A stretch of 64,000 bases of DNA from Zelonia costaricensis. Taxonomy: Eukaryota; Euglenozoa; Kinetoplastea; Trypanosomatida; Trypanosomatidae. Under the pieces are notes generated by a model, which had not been told where the DNA came from, ran no database searches, and saw nothing but the letters and a program-made list of their open reading frames with translations. Both the position numbers and the translations under genes were made by a program. Shown piece by piece: positions 1 to 11,100 of this stretch (positions are counted from its first letter, which is position 1; the number at the start of each line of letters is the position of its first letter). The stretch covers positions 1 through 64,000 of the forward strand of contig JASAOO010003546.1 of assembly GCA_030849075.1 (NCBI GenBank), read 5' to 3'.

Positions 1-1507
1 AAAAAAAAAAAAACAAGCGCGTCTCGAGTCGGTGGGGGGGGGGGAGACAGCGGGAGGGCAACCGTGTGGGGTTGCGTGGATCTATGGGAAGGGGGCGAGA
101 GGAGGAGGAGGAGGAGGAGGAGGCAAACAAGAACGCAGAAGTGACGCGCACACGCAGCGTGAGAGGTGCAAGCGTGGAGTGTGTGCCGATGGTGGGCTCG
201 GTAGAGGAGGGTGAGCGGGGGCTTCAATAAGGGGACGGCGGGCGGTTGGGCAGAAGGTGGAACAGCGCGTGCAGACAAGGCGTCGAATCGAAAACAAGGA
301 GGAAGGAAACACGAAAAGCACAAAAGCGGAAAGAGAAGGAGGACTTAGCTTTTTTTTCTTTGTTTACCTGCACGGAGAGCGCACGTGTGAAAGAGCGACG
401 ATGGCGGCACAGGCGGTGAGGTGGGGGTGGAGGGTGACGCGAAGTGCGAACGTTCGTGGGCGTCGGTGTGGGTGTGAGTTGCGGTGGAGGAGGAGGGGAA
501 CGGAGCAGAGGGAGAGCGGGCGTAATGAAGGATGAGGCTTTGCCTTTGCGTTCGTTTACTTCTTCATCTTTTTCTTTCTGCGTCTCCGCAGAGACCATCG
601 ACACAGAGCCGCGGCGACATCGACGGCCGAGGCGGCATGGTGCGATGCCAGTCCTCCTCTGCTACGCTGACCTCACACGCCGAGCCCCCAACAGCCCGGG
701 AGCGCCCGGGTTGCAGGAGCCCCCGAGAGAAGCGCCCCCTCTCGCCGTTGCTGGTGCGAAACAAGCGAGCGTTTTGCTCCCTCGTTCCTCGTCAGCTCCT
801 CTACGACTTCTCTTCCTTCGCTTTACTTGTTTTCCTCACGCTGGTTAAGTGAGCTGTAGAAGACGTGCCAGAGGGTGGCGCCGGCCAGCGGACGTCTGCC
901 GTCCACGTGCTGCGCCTCCCTTGGTGAGCTGCCCGTGATGATGCGGCAGAAAGCTCACACACAAGAGCAGGCAAGAGCCACATCACCGCGGCTGCTCTGC
1001 TTCTCGCGTTTACTCGGCTTCGCTGAGGCACGCACGCAGAGGGACAAGACCTAGTAGCACACACACACACGCACAGGACTTTAGACGGGCGAACCAGCTC
1101 CCCTACGCTCATGCAGGCGCCGCTTACGTCTCGACACGTTCGGAATTTACGCTGGAAAAGGGGGAAGCGAGTGAAAGAGGGGGGCGGGGGCGACAACGAG
1201 GGAGGCACGGAGAGCTATGTCACTGCGCTTTGCTCGAGACACGCTCGCGTGGCGCGTCCGCCGCCGCCTGCCGGCGGCCTTGTACCTCTCCTCCTCCGCC
1301 TGCGCTACTTCCATCTTCCTTTGCTTTCCCCCCCCCCCTCCGCCTCCTCCCGCGCGCGTGCGCGCACGCTCGTCTCACGCAGACACGCACACCGAGGCAC
1401 GCGCGCCCATGGAGCTCACCAACACACCCGCGCAGACACCGCCACCACAGAAACGCACACGCACACCCAACACTACACCGCCACAACATCAGCACCGCGC
1501 ACGTCCT
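1..1507. other. Intergenic, 3' flank of the last minus-strand gene
   Basis: No ORF here has a recognisable domain or protein-like composition. The stretch holds an A run at the very left edge, GGA-type triplet repeats near 100-122, a pyrimidine-rich block near 1328-1350 and scattered CA repeats. In the minus-strand direction it is the 3' UTR/intergenic DNA after the 197-aa gene. Confidence 0.7.
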
Positions 1508-2101
1508 TCAAACCAGCTCGCGCTCGACGTCCCAGGCCTGCGCAAAGACCTGCACCGCGTCGCTGCCGATGCAGCGGACGCGGTAGTTGCCGGGCGGCAT
1601 TACCACAAGCACCTTGCACATCTCGCCCGCCGCCACGGAGCCGATGCACTGCCAGCGGCTGTCCGAGCCCGACATGAACGAGAGGAGCGGGTTCAACTCT
1701 TCCACCTCGATGAAGCTGCGCTTCGCTAGCGAGGACGGCGACGCTGCCGGCGAGGAGGACGAGGCGGCTGCAGCCGCGGCAACGCCGTTGCTCGCCGGCC
1801 GGCCGGCCGACTGCGACGGCTTGAGGGACAAGGCGGTGATCTGCATGCGGCACTCGATGTTCACTTCGATCATTATGTCCGGCTCCACCTCGAAGTTGAG
1901 GCCCTTCTTGACAATGCGCTGCGTCTCCGTGAACCAGAACTTGCGGTTCTGTGAGCGCGGCGGCACGCGAATGAAGCGGACCTTGTTGCGGTTTGAATTG
2001 AAGGAGATGCTCTTGCGGGCCTTCCGCCGCCGCGGCGCATTGGCAGCAGCAGCGCCACCACCACCACCACCAGCCGTCGATGCGGTTGGCTGACCCTTCA
2101 T
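1508..2101 (-). CDS. Conserved-looking hypothetical protein, 197 aa
   Basis: I do not recognise the family. The ATG at 2101 is the first in frame and gives a 197-residue protein. It starts with a Gly/Ala-rich segment and a basic patch (RRRKARK, about residue 25). A compact polar segment rich in beta-type residues follows (about 30-90), then a low-complexity Ala/Ser linker, and a C-terminal segment (about 130-197) with Trp, Cys and alternating hydrophobics typical of a beta-rich fold. Composition in the two outer segments is protein-like, unlike the antisense frames. A pyrimidine tract ending in AG lies upstream on the coding strand (acceptor near 2249), so a 5' UTR of roughly 150 nt is expected. 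It is the most distal gene of the minus array inside the window. Confidence 0.7.
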   Translation of the reverse strand: MKGQPTASTAGGGGGGAAAANAPRRRKARKSISFNSNRNKVRFIRVPPRSQNRKFWFTETQRIVKKGLNFEVEPDIMIEVNIECRMQITALSLKPSQSAGRPASNGVAAAAAASSSSPAASPSSLAKRSFIEVEELNPLLSFMSGSDSRWQCIGSVAAGEMCKVLVVMPPGNYRVRCIGSDAVQVFAQAWDVERELV

Positions 2102-3228
2102 GGCGAACTCGCGCAGTGCGTTGAGACGAGGGGCGGGGGGAGCGCCGAATACACCAACGCTGTGTCCAGACTCGTCGGCGCAAGCGACAATGCACAGGCG
2201 CTCAGCGGCGCTTGGAGTGGGTGCTCAAGGTGTGTGGGAGGCTGGTGTCTAAGGGGAGAGAGGCTCGGCGCAAAGGGGGCCAGAAAAAAAAAAGAAGGAG
2301 GCCGTGATACACGCGCAAGTGTGTGTGTGTGTGTGTGTGTAGCTTTGGTGAATTTGTCTATTTCTTGTGTGCGTGTGTGTGTAGGTGCGTGTGTGCTTGC
2401 GTGTGCCTGTGTCTGTGTCTGTGTGTGCGGCGATCGAGATCGGCCCAAGCAGCCAACGGCGTCGCGCAGCGGAAGCCACAGAGGCGCTGCTCTTCGTCCG
2501 CACAGAGCCTCTCGACTCCTGCAACGTAGCAGGGAGGGGAGAGCCAGGGGGGGTAGCGAGGCAGCGAGAGACGCCCGCGTGCACAGGGAGTGATGACGTG
2601 GGAGGTGCGGCACGAGTTGACACACACCTGCGTGCGGGGGGGCGACAGAGCCAGCGCTTCCTTCTGGGACGCCGGAAAGGGAGTCATTGCGCGTGTGTGT
2701 GCGTGTGTGTGTGTGTAGTCGAGGGAGTGCGTGGTGGACAAGAGGGTGAAGTGTCGAGAGGAGTCACAGGGACGGATGCGAGATGATACGAGTGAGGAGG
2801 AAGAGACAAGTGTGGTGCTGACGTGCACGGCGTCTGACACTGTCGTGATGTTGACACCACATGGCGCCGTCTTTTTTTTTTCTAGAAAACAATCGGTAAC
2901 GAGCTCGCTGCATCGAAGGACATCGTGTAAGCCTCCTCTACGCGAATGTGCTCCTGTAAAGACGCTGTTGCTGCGGAGGAGGGGGGGCGGGCCGGGGCGG
3001 CACCGTGCGAATCTCCGCCCCTCAGTGCTCACCTCGCGCTTGACAAGCTTTCGCTGTTTTCTCCTTCGCGTTCCGGCTTCTCAGCTTGTACTGGAGCGGC
3101 TCAAACACACACTGTGTCGCCGGTGGAGTTCAGCCCATCCACACGAGTGCGGACATGTATACGCACCGCGCACTTAGACACACACAGATATACACACATA
3201 CACACAGACAGACAGGTGCACAAACACC
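2102..3228. other. Intergenic with (GT)11 microsatellite
   Basis: Spacer between two minus-strand genes. It contains a (GT)11 run at 2319-2340 with further GT-rich sequence to about 2430, another GT run near 2690-2718, and a T run at 2872-2880. The segment around 2249-2305 reads on the minus strand as a pyrimidine tract followed by AG, the likely trans-splice acceptor for the 197-aa gene. No coding sequence supported. Confidence 0.7.
2319..2340. repeat. (GT)11 microsatellite
   Basis: Pure GT dinucleotide repeat in the leader region of the 197-aa gene, followed by further interrupted GT-rich sequence to about 2430. Confidence 0.9.
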
Positions 3229-4908
3229 CTACGCGGTCTTCGCTGACGTGGGCAGGGCGAACATGCGAACGTGGCGGTTGTCAGACTCGCCGCACGTGGC
3301 GAGACCCAGCCCGTTCTGCACGAACACCGCACTACGCACAGCGTCCCCCTCCTGAACGTCGTACACGTCGGCGAGGCGCACCATCTGGAAGCTGCCGCTG
3401 TCCGCCTTGCCGGACTGCTCGTACACCGTCACACTGGGGCCGCGCAGCAAGGCGATGCGCAGCACCTCATGGTACGCCTGCCCCCGCACCGCCGTCAAGA
3501 TGCGCAGCGGTGTGTCGCTGCGGTGCTCGGCGTAGTCGGTGTCCGCAAACGTGCACACCGTCTGCGGCGTGTTCTGTGTGGAGAGGCTCTGCACGTCGTA
3601 GACGGTGCCGATGCCGTTCTCGAGGAAGACGATCGCGTAGCTGCGCGTGTTGAACTCCGGTGCCCCGGGCGTCACCAAGGCCAGGGCCGTGACGCGCAGC
3701 TTCTGCGCGTTCGGCAGCACCGCCAGCGGCTCCAGGCTGATGCCGCCGGGCCGCTGGACAACGCGCGAGAGCCGCGGCTCGCGCAGGAAGGAGCCGCCGA
3801 GGGCAATGCGGTCGTCCGCGATGGCCCACGCGAGCGCACTGCCCACCTTGAACTTGTTCTTGTGCGCGCTGGACGTGTCCGCCGCGCCCCGCGTGATGAC
3901 CTCCACCTCGGTCGTCTGGTCGAGGATGCTGAGGATGCTGTCCTGCCCCAGCACGCTCCAGCGCGGCACGGATGAGACGAGGCGGTGGTTCGGCAGCTTC
4001 ATCGACCACAGCTGCGTCAGGCTCACGTCGGTGCGGCCAGAGACGGTGAAGCAGACGAACCTGTCGGTGAAGCGCTCGCCCACGATGAGGCGGGCGTCAT
4101 CCAGTGCGAACTGCGCGGCGTAGATCTCAGCCTTCTGCTCCAGCCCAACCGCCGTCGTCACAATCGCGTTGACGTCGGTGAAGTACTTCTCCTGCAGCTC
4201 CTTGCCGCGCTCCATGAAGGCGGCCGCGTCGCTCTGCGGGTACAGAGAGGTCTTGCGCTTGCTGCGGCACCCCACCAGCAGGTACCGCTGGCCGGGAGAG
4301 GTCAGCAGGAAGTCCACATCGGGAAACCCGCGCAGCACCGACGCAGGCTTCGCACGCGCGTCCTGCGGGGTGCGCCGCGAGGTGGCGGTGAACTGCGCCT
4401 CCTTCGTCGCCGCAGCAGCCGCCTCCTTTGCACTTTCCTTTCCGGCGGTGCCGCCCTCCTGCGTCTTCCGCAGCTTCGCGAGCGCCTCGGAGACCTGCTG
4501 CAGGTCCTGCTCCGCAGGCACGAACGCCTCCTCCTCGCCCTTCTCGACGCGCCGCTTTCGGGCCTCCCGCTCCTGCGCCGCCTCGATCTGGTAGCCCTTC
4601 TTGCCAGCCCGGATGCGCTCGATGTCGATGGCGGCGCGCGGGATGCCGACGCAGAACCACCACGAGAAGCGCACGACGCAGCTCATCACCACGACCACGA
4701 TCACAAGGACGCCGGCGAGGATGAGCATGTCAAGCCAGAAGGACTCCCCGCCGGCTGCCGCGGCGCCGATGAACACCTCGGCGGCGTCGGAGAGGGAGTC
4801 GGCTGTGAGCATCTGCTGCGCGACGCCGAGTGTTTCGTTGTAGAGGTACTCCTTCGCGAGGCCCGTGACGTAGCCGTACACGAGGCCGGTGATCGCCTGC
4901 ATCACCAT
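3229..4908 (-). CDS. Membrane-anchored WD40/propeller-like protein (TBL2-like?), 559 aa
   Basis: The start is taken at the MVMQAI methionine (4908; the next ATG, 4902, is also possible). The longer upstream reading is His/Thr repeat translated from CA-rich leader and is rejected. Seen: a short N-terminal amphipathic segment, one strong hydrophobic helix (about residues 58-85, rich in Val/Ile/Leu), then a basic/acidic helical linker with Lys-Glu-Ala repeats (about 95-185). The remaining C-terminal ~370 residues show alternating beta-strand patterns and repeated turns ending in a blade-like segment near the C-terminus. One N-terminal helix plus a charged linker plus a propeller is the layout of animal TBL2 and SEC12-like ER proteins, but the WD motifs are degenerate, so this name is an inference. 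It probably acts as an ER-anchored scaffold with a cytosolic propeller. The gene itself is secure; the family assignment is not. Confidence 0.82.
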   Translation of the reverse strand: MVMQAITGLVYGYVTGLAKEYLYNETLGVAQQMLTADSLSDAAEVFIGAAAAGGESFWLDMLILAGVLVIVVVVMSCVVRFSWWFCVGIPRAAIDIERIRAGKKGYQIEAAQEREARKRRVEKGEEEAFVPAEQDLQQVSEALAKLRKTQEGGTAGKESAKEAAAAATKEAQFTATSRRTPQDARAKPASVLRGFPDVDFLLTSPGQRYLLVGCRSKRKTSLYPQSDAAAFMERGKELQEKYFTDVNAIVTTAVGLEQKAEIYAAQFALDDARLIVGERFTDRFVCFTVSGRTDVSLTQLWSMKLPNHRLVSSVPRWSVLGQDSILSILDQTTEVEVITRGAADTSSAHKNKFKVGSALAWAIADDRIALGGSFLREPRLSRVVQRPGGISLEPLAVLPNAQKLRVTALALVTPGAPEFNTRSYAIVFLENGIGTVYDVQSLSTQNTPQTVCTFADTDYAEHRSDTPLRILTAVRGQAYHEVLRIALLRGPSVTVYEQSGKADSGSFQMVRLADVYDVQEGDAVRSAVFVQNGLGLATCGESDNRHVRMFALPTSAKTA

Positions 4909-5947
4909 CCTTTTTTGTGTGTTTTGATTCTGTTCTCTGTGTGTGTGTGTGTGTGGGTGCGTGTGCGTGTGCGTGTTTGTGCGTGTGCGTATATGCGAGA
5001 GCAGGTGAGCCTGGTCGGCAGGGAGAGACGGGCCGCACAGCAAACACGAAAGCCGCAAGAGGGCTGGCAGGGTGCGGAGAGAGAGAGGAGAAACTCGTAC
5101 ACAGCAGACCCAGGAAAGCGACGGCGACAACGGACGGCCGCTCTATGCGGAACACGCACAGAAGCAACGTGGCAAGGAAGCGAATTGAGTGTTTGTCTGT
5201 GTGGTGACCCTGATGTCGGCACCCTCCTGGGAGCGGAGGAGTGTGGGTGATTGGAACGAGGAGGTCAAGGGTGGTGGCGAGAAGAGGGAAAGGAGTTGGG
5301 GTGGGGGAAGCAGCAGCAGCTGCAGCGGGGAGGGCGGAGGTGAAGCCGAGAAGCTCCACCCTCCCCCCTCCCCCTCCCTTCACTCAGGGAAGGGACTATG
5401 AGCACACACAGAAAAGGAAGAAGAAGCTTGAAGCCGCCACGGTGGCGCTCTCAACGGCCTTTGCTTAGCGCGAAGCGACTTCTCCACCGCTGACACGCCC
5501 TCGCTCTCGTGGCGATCGAGTGTGCTGCTACTCTCTTTCATGTGAGGTATTGCAGTGACCGTACACACGCAGCAGGTGCGTAGGGGGGGGAAATCACAAG
5601 TAGTGGTTTGCGGTAGTCTAATCGCACGAGGCATCCACACACATACACACACACGTTTGTGGGGACGGCGCTGCTGTGATGTGCAAAGCAGATCTAAGCC
5701 ACCGCTGCCTCATCGCGTTGCGCCGTTTCCCTTGTAGGACAGAGGCGCGCGGAGAACGAGTGTGGCGTAGCGTACGTGTTGTGCACCACATACGCCACAC
5801 AGGAACTCACAGTGGGAGGATCGTGGGGTAGCACATTCTAATGAAATCTACGCGAGACAGAGGACTACCACAGACCCTCAATCGACCTTCCCCACCCCCC
5901 CCGCCCGCGCCTCAGCACACACAAACACACACACTCACACCACCCCG
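4909..5947. other. Intergenic with GT-rich leader
   Basis: A GT-rich stretch (about 4917-4995) lies immediately upstream of the preceding minus gene and would be in its leader. A minus-strand pyrimidine tract (plus-strand purines at about 5076-5097) followed by AG near 5064 is a plausible splice acceptor. The rest, including A/G-rich sequence at 5400-5430, holds nothing I can identify. Confidence 0.65.
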
Positions 5948-7288
5948 CTACACCGGGCTCCCGCAGACGGGGCAGTGGCACACCGGTGGTGCTGCGGTGC
6001 CGAAGCAGTGAAAGGCAAGGAGGCACAGCGTCGACGCACACGCCGCACAATGCACCGTCACGACACGACCGTCCAACACGGCCGCAACGGGCACACCGGT
6101 CGCGGGGCCGGCGGCAGAGGGCGGTGGCGGTGACGACGACGATGCCGCCGCCGTGTATGGGAGCAGCGAGACGGTAGCAGCCATCTGTGGCGGCGTAGTC
6201 CGCGAGAACGCGGATGCGGCAACGGGGGTTGAGGACGGCTGCTGCTGCTCGGTCGACACAACGGACGCCGCAGTTTTGCCGACACTGCATGCGGGGCCGT
6301 GCCGCACCCCACGTGTGCCCGTCGTACAAGGTGCGGCTGCGTTCTCGCCGTGGCCGCTGTCACCAGCTGAGCGCCGCTGGCCTTTTGCAGTCGGCGCCGG
6401 AGACTGATTCACGGGCATCGGCGCGAATAAGGTGCGGCGTGGCAGGGGCGCCGGTGCGCACGTCCGCGTGGCTGCTGTTCCGACGCGCTGCTTGCTCAAT
6501 CCAGGTGCCCGGGGTGGTGGGGACGGCGGAGACGGGGACGAGTAGGTGGGAGACGCCGCGGCGACGCTGTGCTGGCGCACCGGGCACGGCGTACGCGGCA
6601 CGCTGGCCCGACGGCGCGCTGTCGAGCACGGCACCGCCGGTTCGCCGCAAGAAAGAAAGCGCTCGATGCTGTCCCGCATGGCGGCCCGCCGCTCTCGCAG
6701 TGGACGTGCAGTGGAGGACTGCGGCCGGCCTGCGTTGTCGTCGCCGATGTGTGCGGCTCCACTCTTCCCTGAGGGCCCGCGTACCGACACGTAGGAGAGC
6801 GGTGGCGGCGGTCTCAGCTGCGAGACCAGCGAGTGCGACACTGCGGTGCTCGTGGGCGAGGCCTCGTGGTGTCGTGGAAAGGAGCAGTGCCGTGTGGTGA
6901 AACCCCGCGGTGCAGCATCGTGCGGTGAGGGGGGGGAGGAAGACGCAGACCGGCGCGAGCTCGTGAGCCGGGGAGTGGGGCCGCTCCTGCAGCTGCTCTC
7001 ACGAGAGGGCCCGCTCTCGCCACTGCGACTCCGCTCACCACGCAGGATAGCGTCAAGCTCCACCGCCATCATCCGTGCCGCCCCCGCCTCCGGCGCCGCC
7101 GCGCTGGGGAGGCCGGCGTAGCCGTTGTGGTAGTAGTACTGGTCCCGCAGCGTGCGGGCCTCGTACTCGCCCGTGTCCACGGCATCCCGCGAGGCACGGG
7201 TAGCCGGCGACGACGGCGTTGGTGGTCGAAGTGGTGATCGGCGCTTGGTTGCGCTGCCGGGCGACAGCTCTACCTGGATAGCCCGCAT
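5948..7288 (-). CDS. Low-complexity protein with C-terminal zinc ribbon, 446 aa
   Basis: Function not recognised. The ATG at 7288 is used. Most of the protein is disordered and rich in Ser, Pro, Arg and Ala, typical of trypanosomatid proteins with many phosphorylation sites. Two parts look structured or conserved: a short N-terminal segment (about residues 40-85, with a YYYHN patch followed by an acidic/hydrophobic helix) and the last 33 residues. There CxxC (Cys414/Cys417) and CPVC (Cys439/Cys442) pairs are spaced as in a small zinc ribbon, with extra Cys between. This could bind zinc and mediate protein or nucleic-acid contact. Codon and amino-acid composition is biased, so the disordered middle gives little support by itself. 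An AG preceded by pyrimidines is present on the coding strand near 7330. Confidence 0.68.
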   Translation of the reverse strand: MRAIQVELSPGSATKRRSPLRPPTPSSPATRASRDAVDTGEYEARTLRDQYYYHNGYAGLPSAAAPEAGAARMMAVELDAILRGERSRSGESGPSRESSCRSGPTPRLTSSRRSASSSPPSPHDAAPRGFTTRHCSFPRHHEASPTSTAVSHSLVSQLRPPPPLSYVSVRGPSGKSGAAHIGDDNAGRPQSSTARPLRERRAAMRDSIERFLSCGEPAVPCSTARRRASVPRTPCPVRQHSVAAASPTYSSPSPPSPPPRAPGLSKQRVGTAATRTCAPAPLPRRTLFAPMPVNQSPAPTAKGQRRSAGDSGHGENAAAPCTTGTRGVRHGPACSVGKTAASVVSTEQQQPSSTPVAASAFSRTTPPQMAATVSLLPYTAAASSSSPPPPSAAGPATGVPVAAVLDGRVVTVHCAACASTLCLLAFHCFGTAAPPVCHCPVCGSPV

Positions 7289-8104
7289 TCAGGCGAAGAG
7301 GCAGCGTGGAAAGGGGAGGGGGAGGTAAGCTACAAAAGGGGGACGGCCCCTCTCGTGCGGTCCTCGAGAGCTGCGTGTCTGTGGAAGGGGTCGGCGTGCC
7401 GTGGGCACGGAGAAGGAGGGGAGGACGTGACAGTAGGCGAAATCGAATAGGAAAAATAAGGTAGCGTCAGAGCACAAAGCTGCGCTGCATCGGCAGCTGC
7501 GGAGAGATGGGGCCAGAGGTGTGGACCGTGCGTGAATGCGCTTCTTGTGCGGCTTCGTTCTTCCGTTCTGCGCCACGCCCCACTCGTCTGACGTCGCTCA
7601 CAGTGAAGGGAAGTGCCGATCTCACGAGAGCACGCGCTTTCTTTACCTTTTCGTTTGCAATTGCCTGGTTTTCGTTTTTTTTTTGGCCCTTCGCTGCATT
7701 CATCATATCAGCGCCTCTATGCGGAACGTCTCTATCAAGTCGCGTCGTGCCACGAGAGGCACGTCAAGGGCACCTCCACACGCCCACACAGAGAGAGAGA
7801 GATAGCGGGAGAGAAAAGTGGGCACAGGAAGCAACACAGTGAACTCGTGTGGCGCATCGCCCCGAGCGCGTGCACGGCCCTCCAAGGCGCGCGCCGTACA
7901 TCAAAACGCTGTGGCTCCACAGAGGTTACCCCCACGCGTGCAGAGGCGGCTCTTGCTCTCCTCTCTAACAAGCCAGTGGGAGAGATCAAGGACACCGACC
8001 CGGCCATGACCCTCCCTTGTGCCGTAGCGACACTGCAGCAGCGGAACAACTAAGAAAAGAGATTTCAGCACCACCAACACCAAGAAGCGCGCAAACGCCT
8101 CAGC
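7289..8104. other. Intergenic between zinc-ribbon gene and MCM2
   Basis: Spacer of about 0.8 kb with a T run near 7672-7683 and a GA repeat near 7790-7804. It carries the 5' leader of the 446-aa gene on its left and the 3' UTR of MCM2 on its right. No gene seen. Confidence 0.7.
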
Positions 8105-11100
8105 TCAAAGGAGTGTGTGCTCGATCTGGAGCGGGGCGTGCGTGGCGGAGTCGCGGATCAGCCGATACTCCTTGCGGAACTCAGCGCTCTCGTAGAAGGC
8201 GTTGAGGGCTTCTTGCGAAATGCTCGCTGTGTAGTACTCCAGCTCCGAGACGTCGATGCGGACCTGCGTCGGCTCCACCCCGCCAGAGAGCTGCCGCTCG
8301 AACTGGCGCACGGTCTGGACGGCGACCTTGATGCGGTGGCGGATGAGGGGCAGGCTCTCCGCATCGGACTCCAGGAACTTGCGAAACCGCGCCTCCATCG
8401 CGCTGCGCAGACTGTACTTCTGCGTCTGGATGAAGCAGCGCAGGAACAGCGAGACGGCCGCCGTGACGTCCTCGTCGGTGACGAACTCGCGCAGATGCAC
8501 CCGCGCGTGGGCCTCGGAGAGGCGGATCACCGACTCCATGTGGCGCACCGTGATGGCGATGCCGCCGTGCTTCGACTCCTGCCGCAGCTCCACGTAGAGC
8601 CGCGCGATCGTGTCGGGGTCGATGTTCGAGATGCGCGGGAAGCAGTGGCTCTTCGCAAACAGGATGTACTGGCGCAGCAGCGATTGCGGCAGCGGCTTGT
8701 CGCTGTTCGGGTCGTCGTCCTCGAAGCGGCTGCGGTCCTCCACGCTCTCGCGCAGCACCCGCAGCCGCTCCTCGCACGACTCCCGCTCGCCCACTGTCGA
8801 CGCGTTCTCCAGGGCGTAGCGGAGGCGGGCGAGCTCCTCGTGGCGGTCCCGCTCGAGTACCCGCGTCTCCTCCTGCGTGCGCGGGTGATTGCGCATGTGC
8901 GAGTCACAGATGAAGGCGGCGAGGCGCTCGTCCAGCTCCACGTTCACCTCGTCCCGCACGACAAAGAGCAGGTCGAAGCGGGACAGGATCGGCGACGTCA
9001 GGTTGACGTTGGCGTCAAAGGAGGTGGAGGGGTCGTAGCGGCCGCCCATCGGGTTCGCCGCCGCGATGACGCAGCAGCGCGCCGACAGCGTGGTCACGAT
9101 GCCGCCTCGAGCGACGGAGATGGTCTGCTGCTCCATGGCCTCGTGAATCGAGGTGCGGTCCTGGTCGGACATCTTGTCGAACTCGTCGATGAGGCAGCAG
9201 CCGCGGTCGGCGATCACCAGCGCGCCCCCCTCCAGCACAAAGTCGCCATTGACGCTGTCCTTGTGCACCGAGGCGGTGAGACCCACCGCCGTCGACCCGC
9301 GGCCGGTCGTGAAGACGGTGCGGTCCGCCGTCTTCTCCACAAACTTCAGGAACTGCGACTTGGCGCAGCCCGGGTCGCCGACCATGAGGACGTTGATGTC
9401 ACCTCGAATGCGATGGGACTGGTCGCCGCCGATGTCCTTGGGCACCGCGCCCATCATGGCGAGGAGCAGCCCGAGCTTGATGTCCTCGCGGCCGTGGATG
9501 CTTGGCGCGATGGAGCGGATCAGCTTGCGGCGGATGTTCGGCGACCGGCTCAGCTCGATGATGCGCTGCCGGTCGTCGTCGGGCAAGCGGAACATGCCCA
9601 GCTCCGTCGTGCGCCGGATCACGTTGTTGGCGTGCAGCACCGTCGTGAAGACGGGGAAGCCCTGACGGCTGTTCAGCAGCGGGTCGAAGTTGTTGCGGTA
9701 GATGCCCGTCACGTCCACCTCCTCGCCTGGCTTCGCGCGGTCGATGAGGTCGTTCGTCAGCACCACCTCCAAGCTGCGCGGCAGCCGGCCGGGCGGCACC
9801 TTGCCGGGAGACTCCTGCAGCACGATGGTCTGGTGGTTGCGGTACTCGGTGAGGCGCATGTTCACGCGGAACGGCCCCTTGCTGTGGCAGCTCGGGCACA
9901 TGCTCACCCGCTGCTCCTTGTCGCCGCGCTGGTAGATGGGGCCGATGATGAAGGAGCACCGCACGCAGTCGTACTTCACGGCGTCCATCTGCGGGTACAC
10001 GGGGGAGCGACGGATCACCACCCCCTCCACGCGGACGAGTACGTTCATGTGCAGCTGGCGGAAGTCGCGGATGGGGTCACACAAGGGCAGGTCGCACACG
10101 CGAACGAAGATGTGCGAGTGCACCTTGCGGTACTGTGGGTACAGCTTGAAGGTGAAGTAGTTGGCTGCCTCCTCGAGCAGCTCGATCATCGGATCAGGTG
10201 CGTCGACGAGCCAGAGCGCCAACACGCTGTCGTAGACTCGGCTCAGGTGGTCGTAGCTGAGCTGGAAGCTCTTGTCATTCTCGCGCGTCATCGCGTTCAC
10301 CTTCTCCTCGTACACACTGACGTCGTTGACGATGTAGTTGTAGTAGAAGTTGTAGATGCGGTTCTTGATGACGCGCCGCGGCAGTTCCTGTGCCAGCCAC
10401 TCGACCAGCTCTCCGTGGGGTTGGCGCCAGTTGAAGTTCATCGCCTCGAGGTCGCCACGCACGTAGGCGTCGTCGCTCGGGTCGCCGTAGTCGGCCTCGT
10501 CCGCGCCGTCCTCCCCACCGGCCGCCTCGGCGCCGCCGCCGCCACGATCACCACCGCTGCGCCCACCGCGGCCCTCGCCCCATGACGCGGCGTTCGCGCT
10601 GTCCCCACCGTCCGCCTCGCCGTCCGTATCGTCCTCGCCGTCCATACCATCGTCGTCCTCGTCGTCGTCCACGTCGCTGAAGATGCCCTCCTGCAGCTGG
10701 CGCCGCTCCTCCTCGAGCTCCTGCTCCTTCAGCCGGCGCCGCTCCAGCAGCTCATCCACGGCGTGCCGCCCGCTCACCGAGATCTCAGAGACGGAGCTGT
10801 CGTCGTCGGCGATCCAGTCGTTGTCGCCGTCCTCGTCCAGCTCGTCCTCGGCCGTCTCGCTCTCCTCGTCGGGCTGGAGGTAGTCCTGCATAAAGTTGTC
10901 GCCGTACAGGTCCTCGCCCTCTTCGTCCTCGGCCTCATCGCCGGAGGAGTGGTCGCCGTTCTCGCCCTCGTCCTCCTCCACTTCCTCCCTCGCGTCACCA
11001 CGGCGCCGCCGGTGGGGCGGGGGCGGGGCCGGACCGGCGGCATCCGCGGCGGCAGCGTCCGGCTCGTCCGCCCCACCCTCCACCCCACGGCGGCGCTTCC

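Noticed and set aside
3985..5250. 421-codon plus-strand frame opposite the membrane propeller gene
   Set aside because: Antisense shadow running into GT-repeat leader sequence.
8117..10585. 822-codon plus-strand open frame opposite MCM2
   Set aside because: Antisense shadow: its composition (Val/Leu/Ala/His/Arg repeats) reflects the GC-rich third codon positions of the MCM2 gene, which has clear catalytic motifs.
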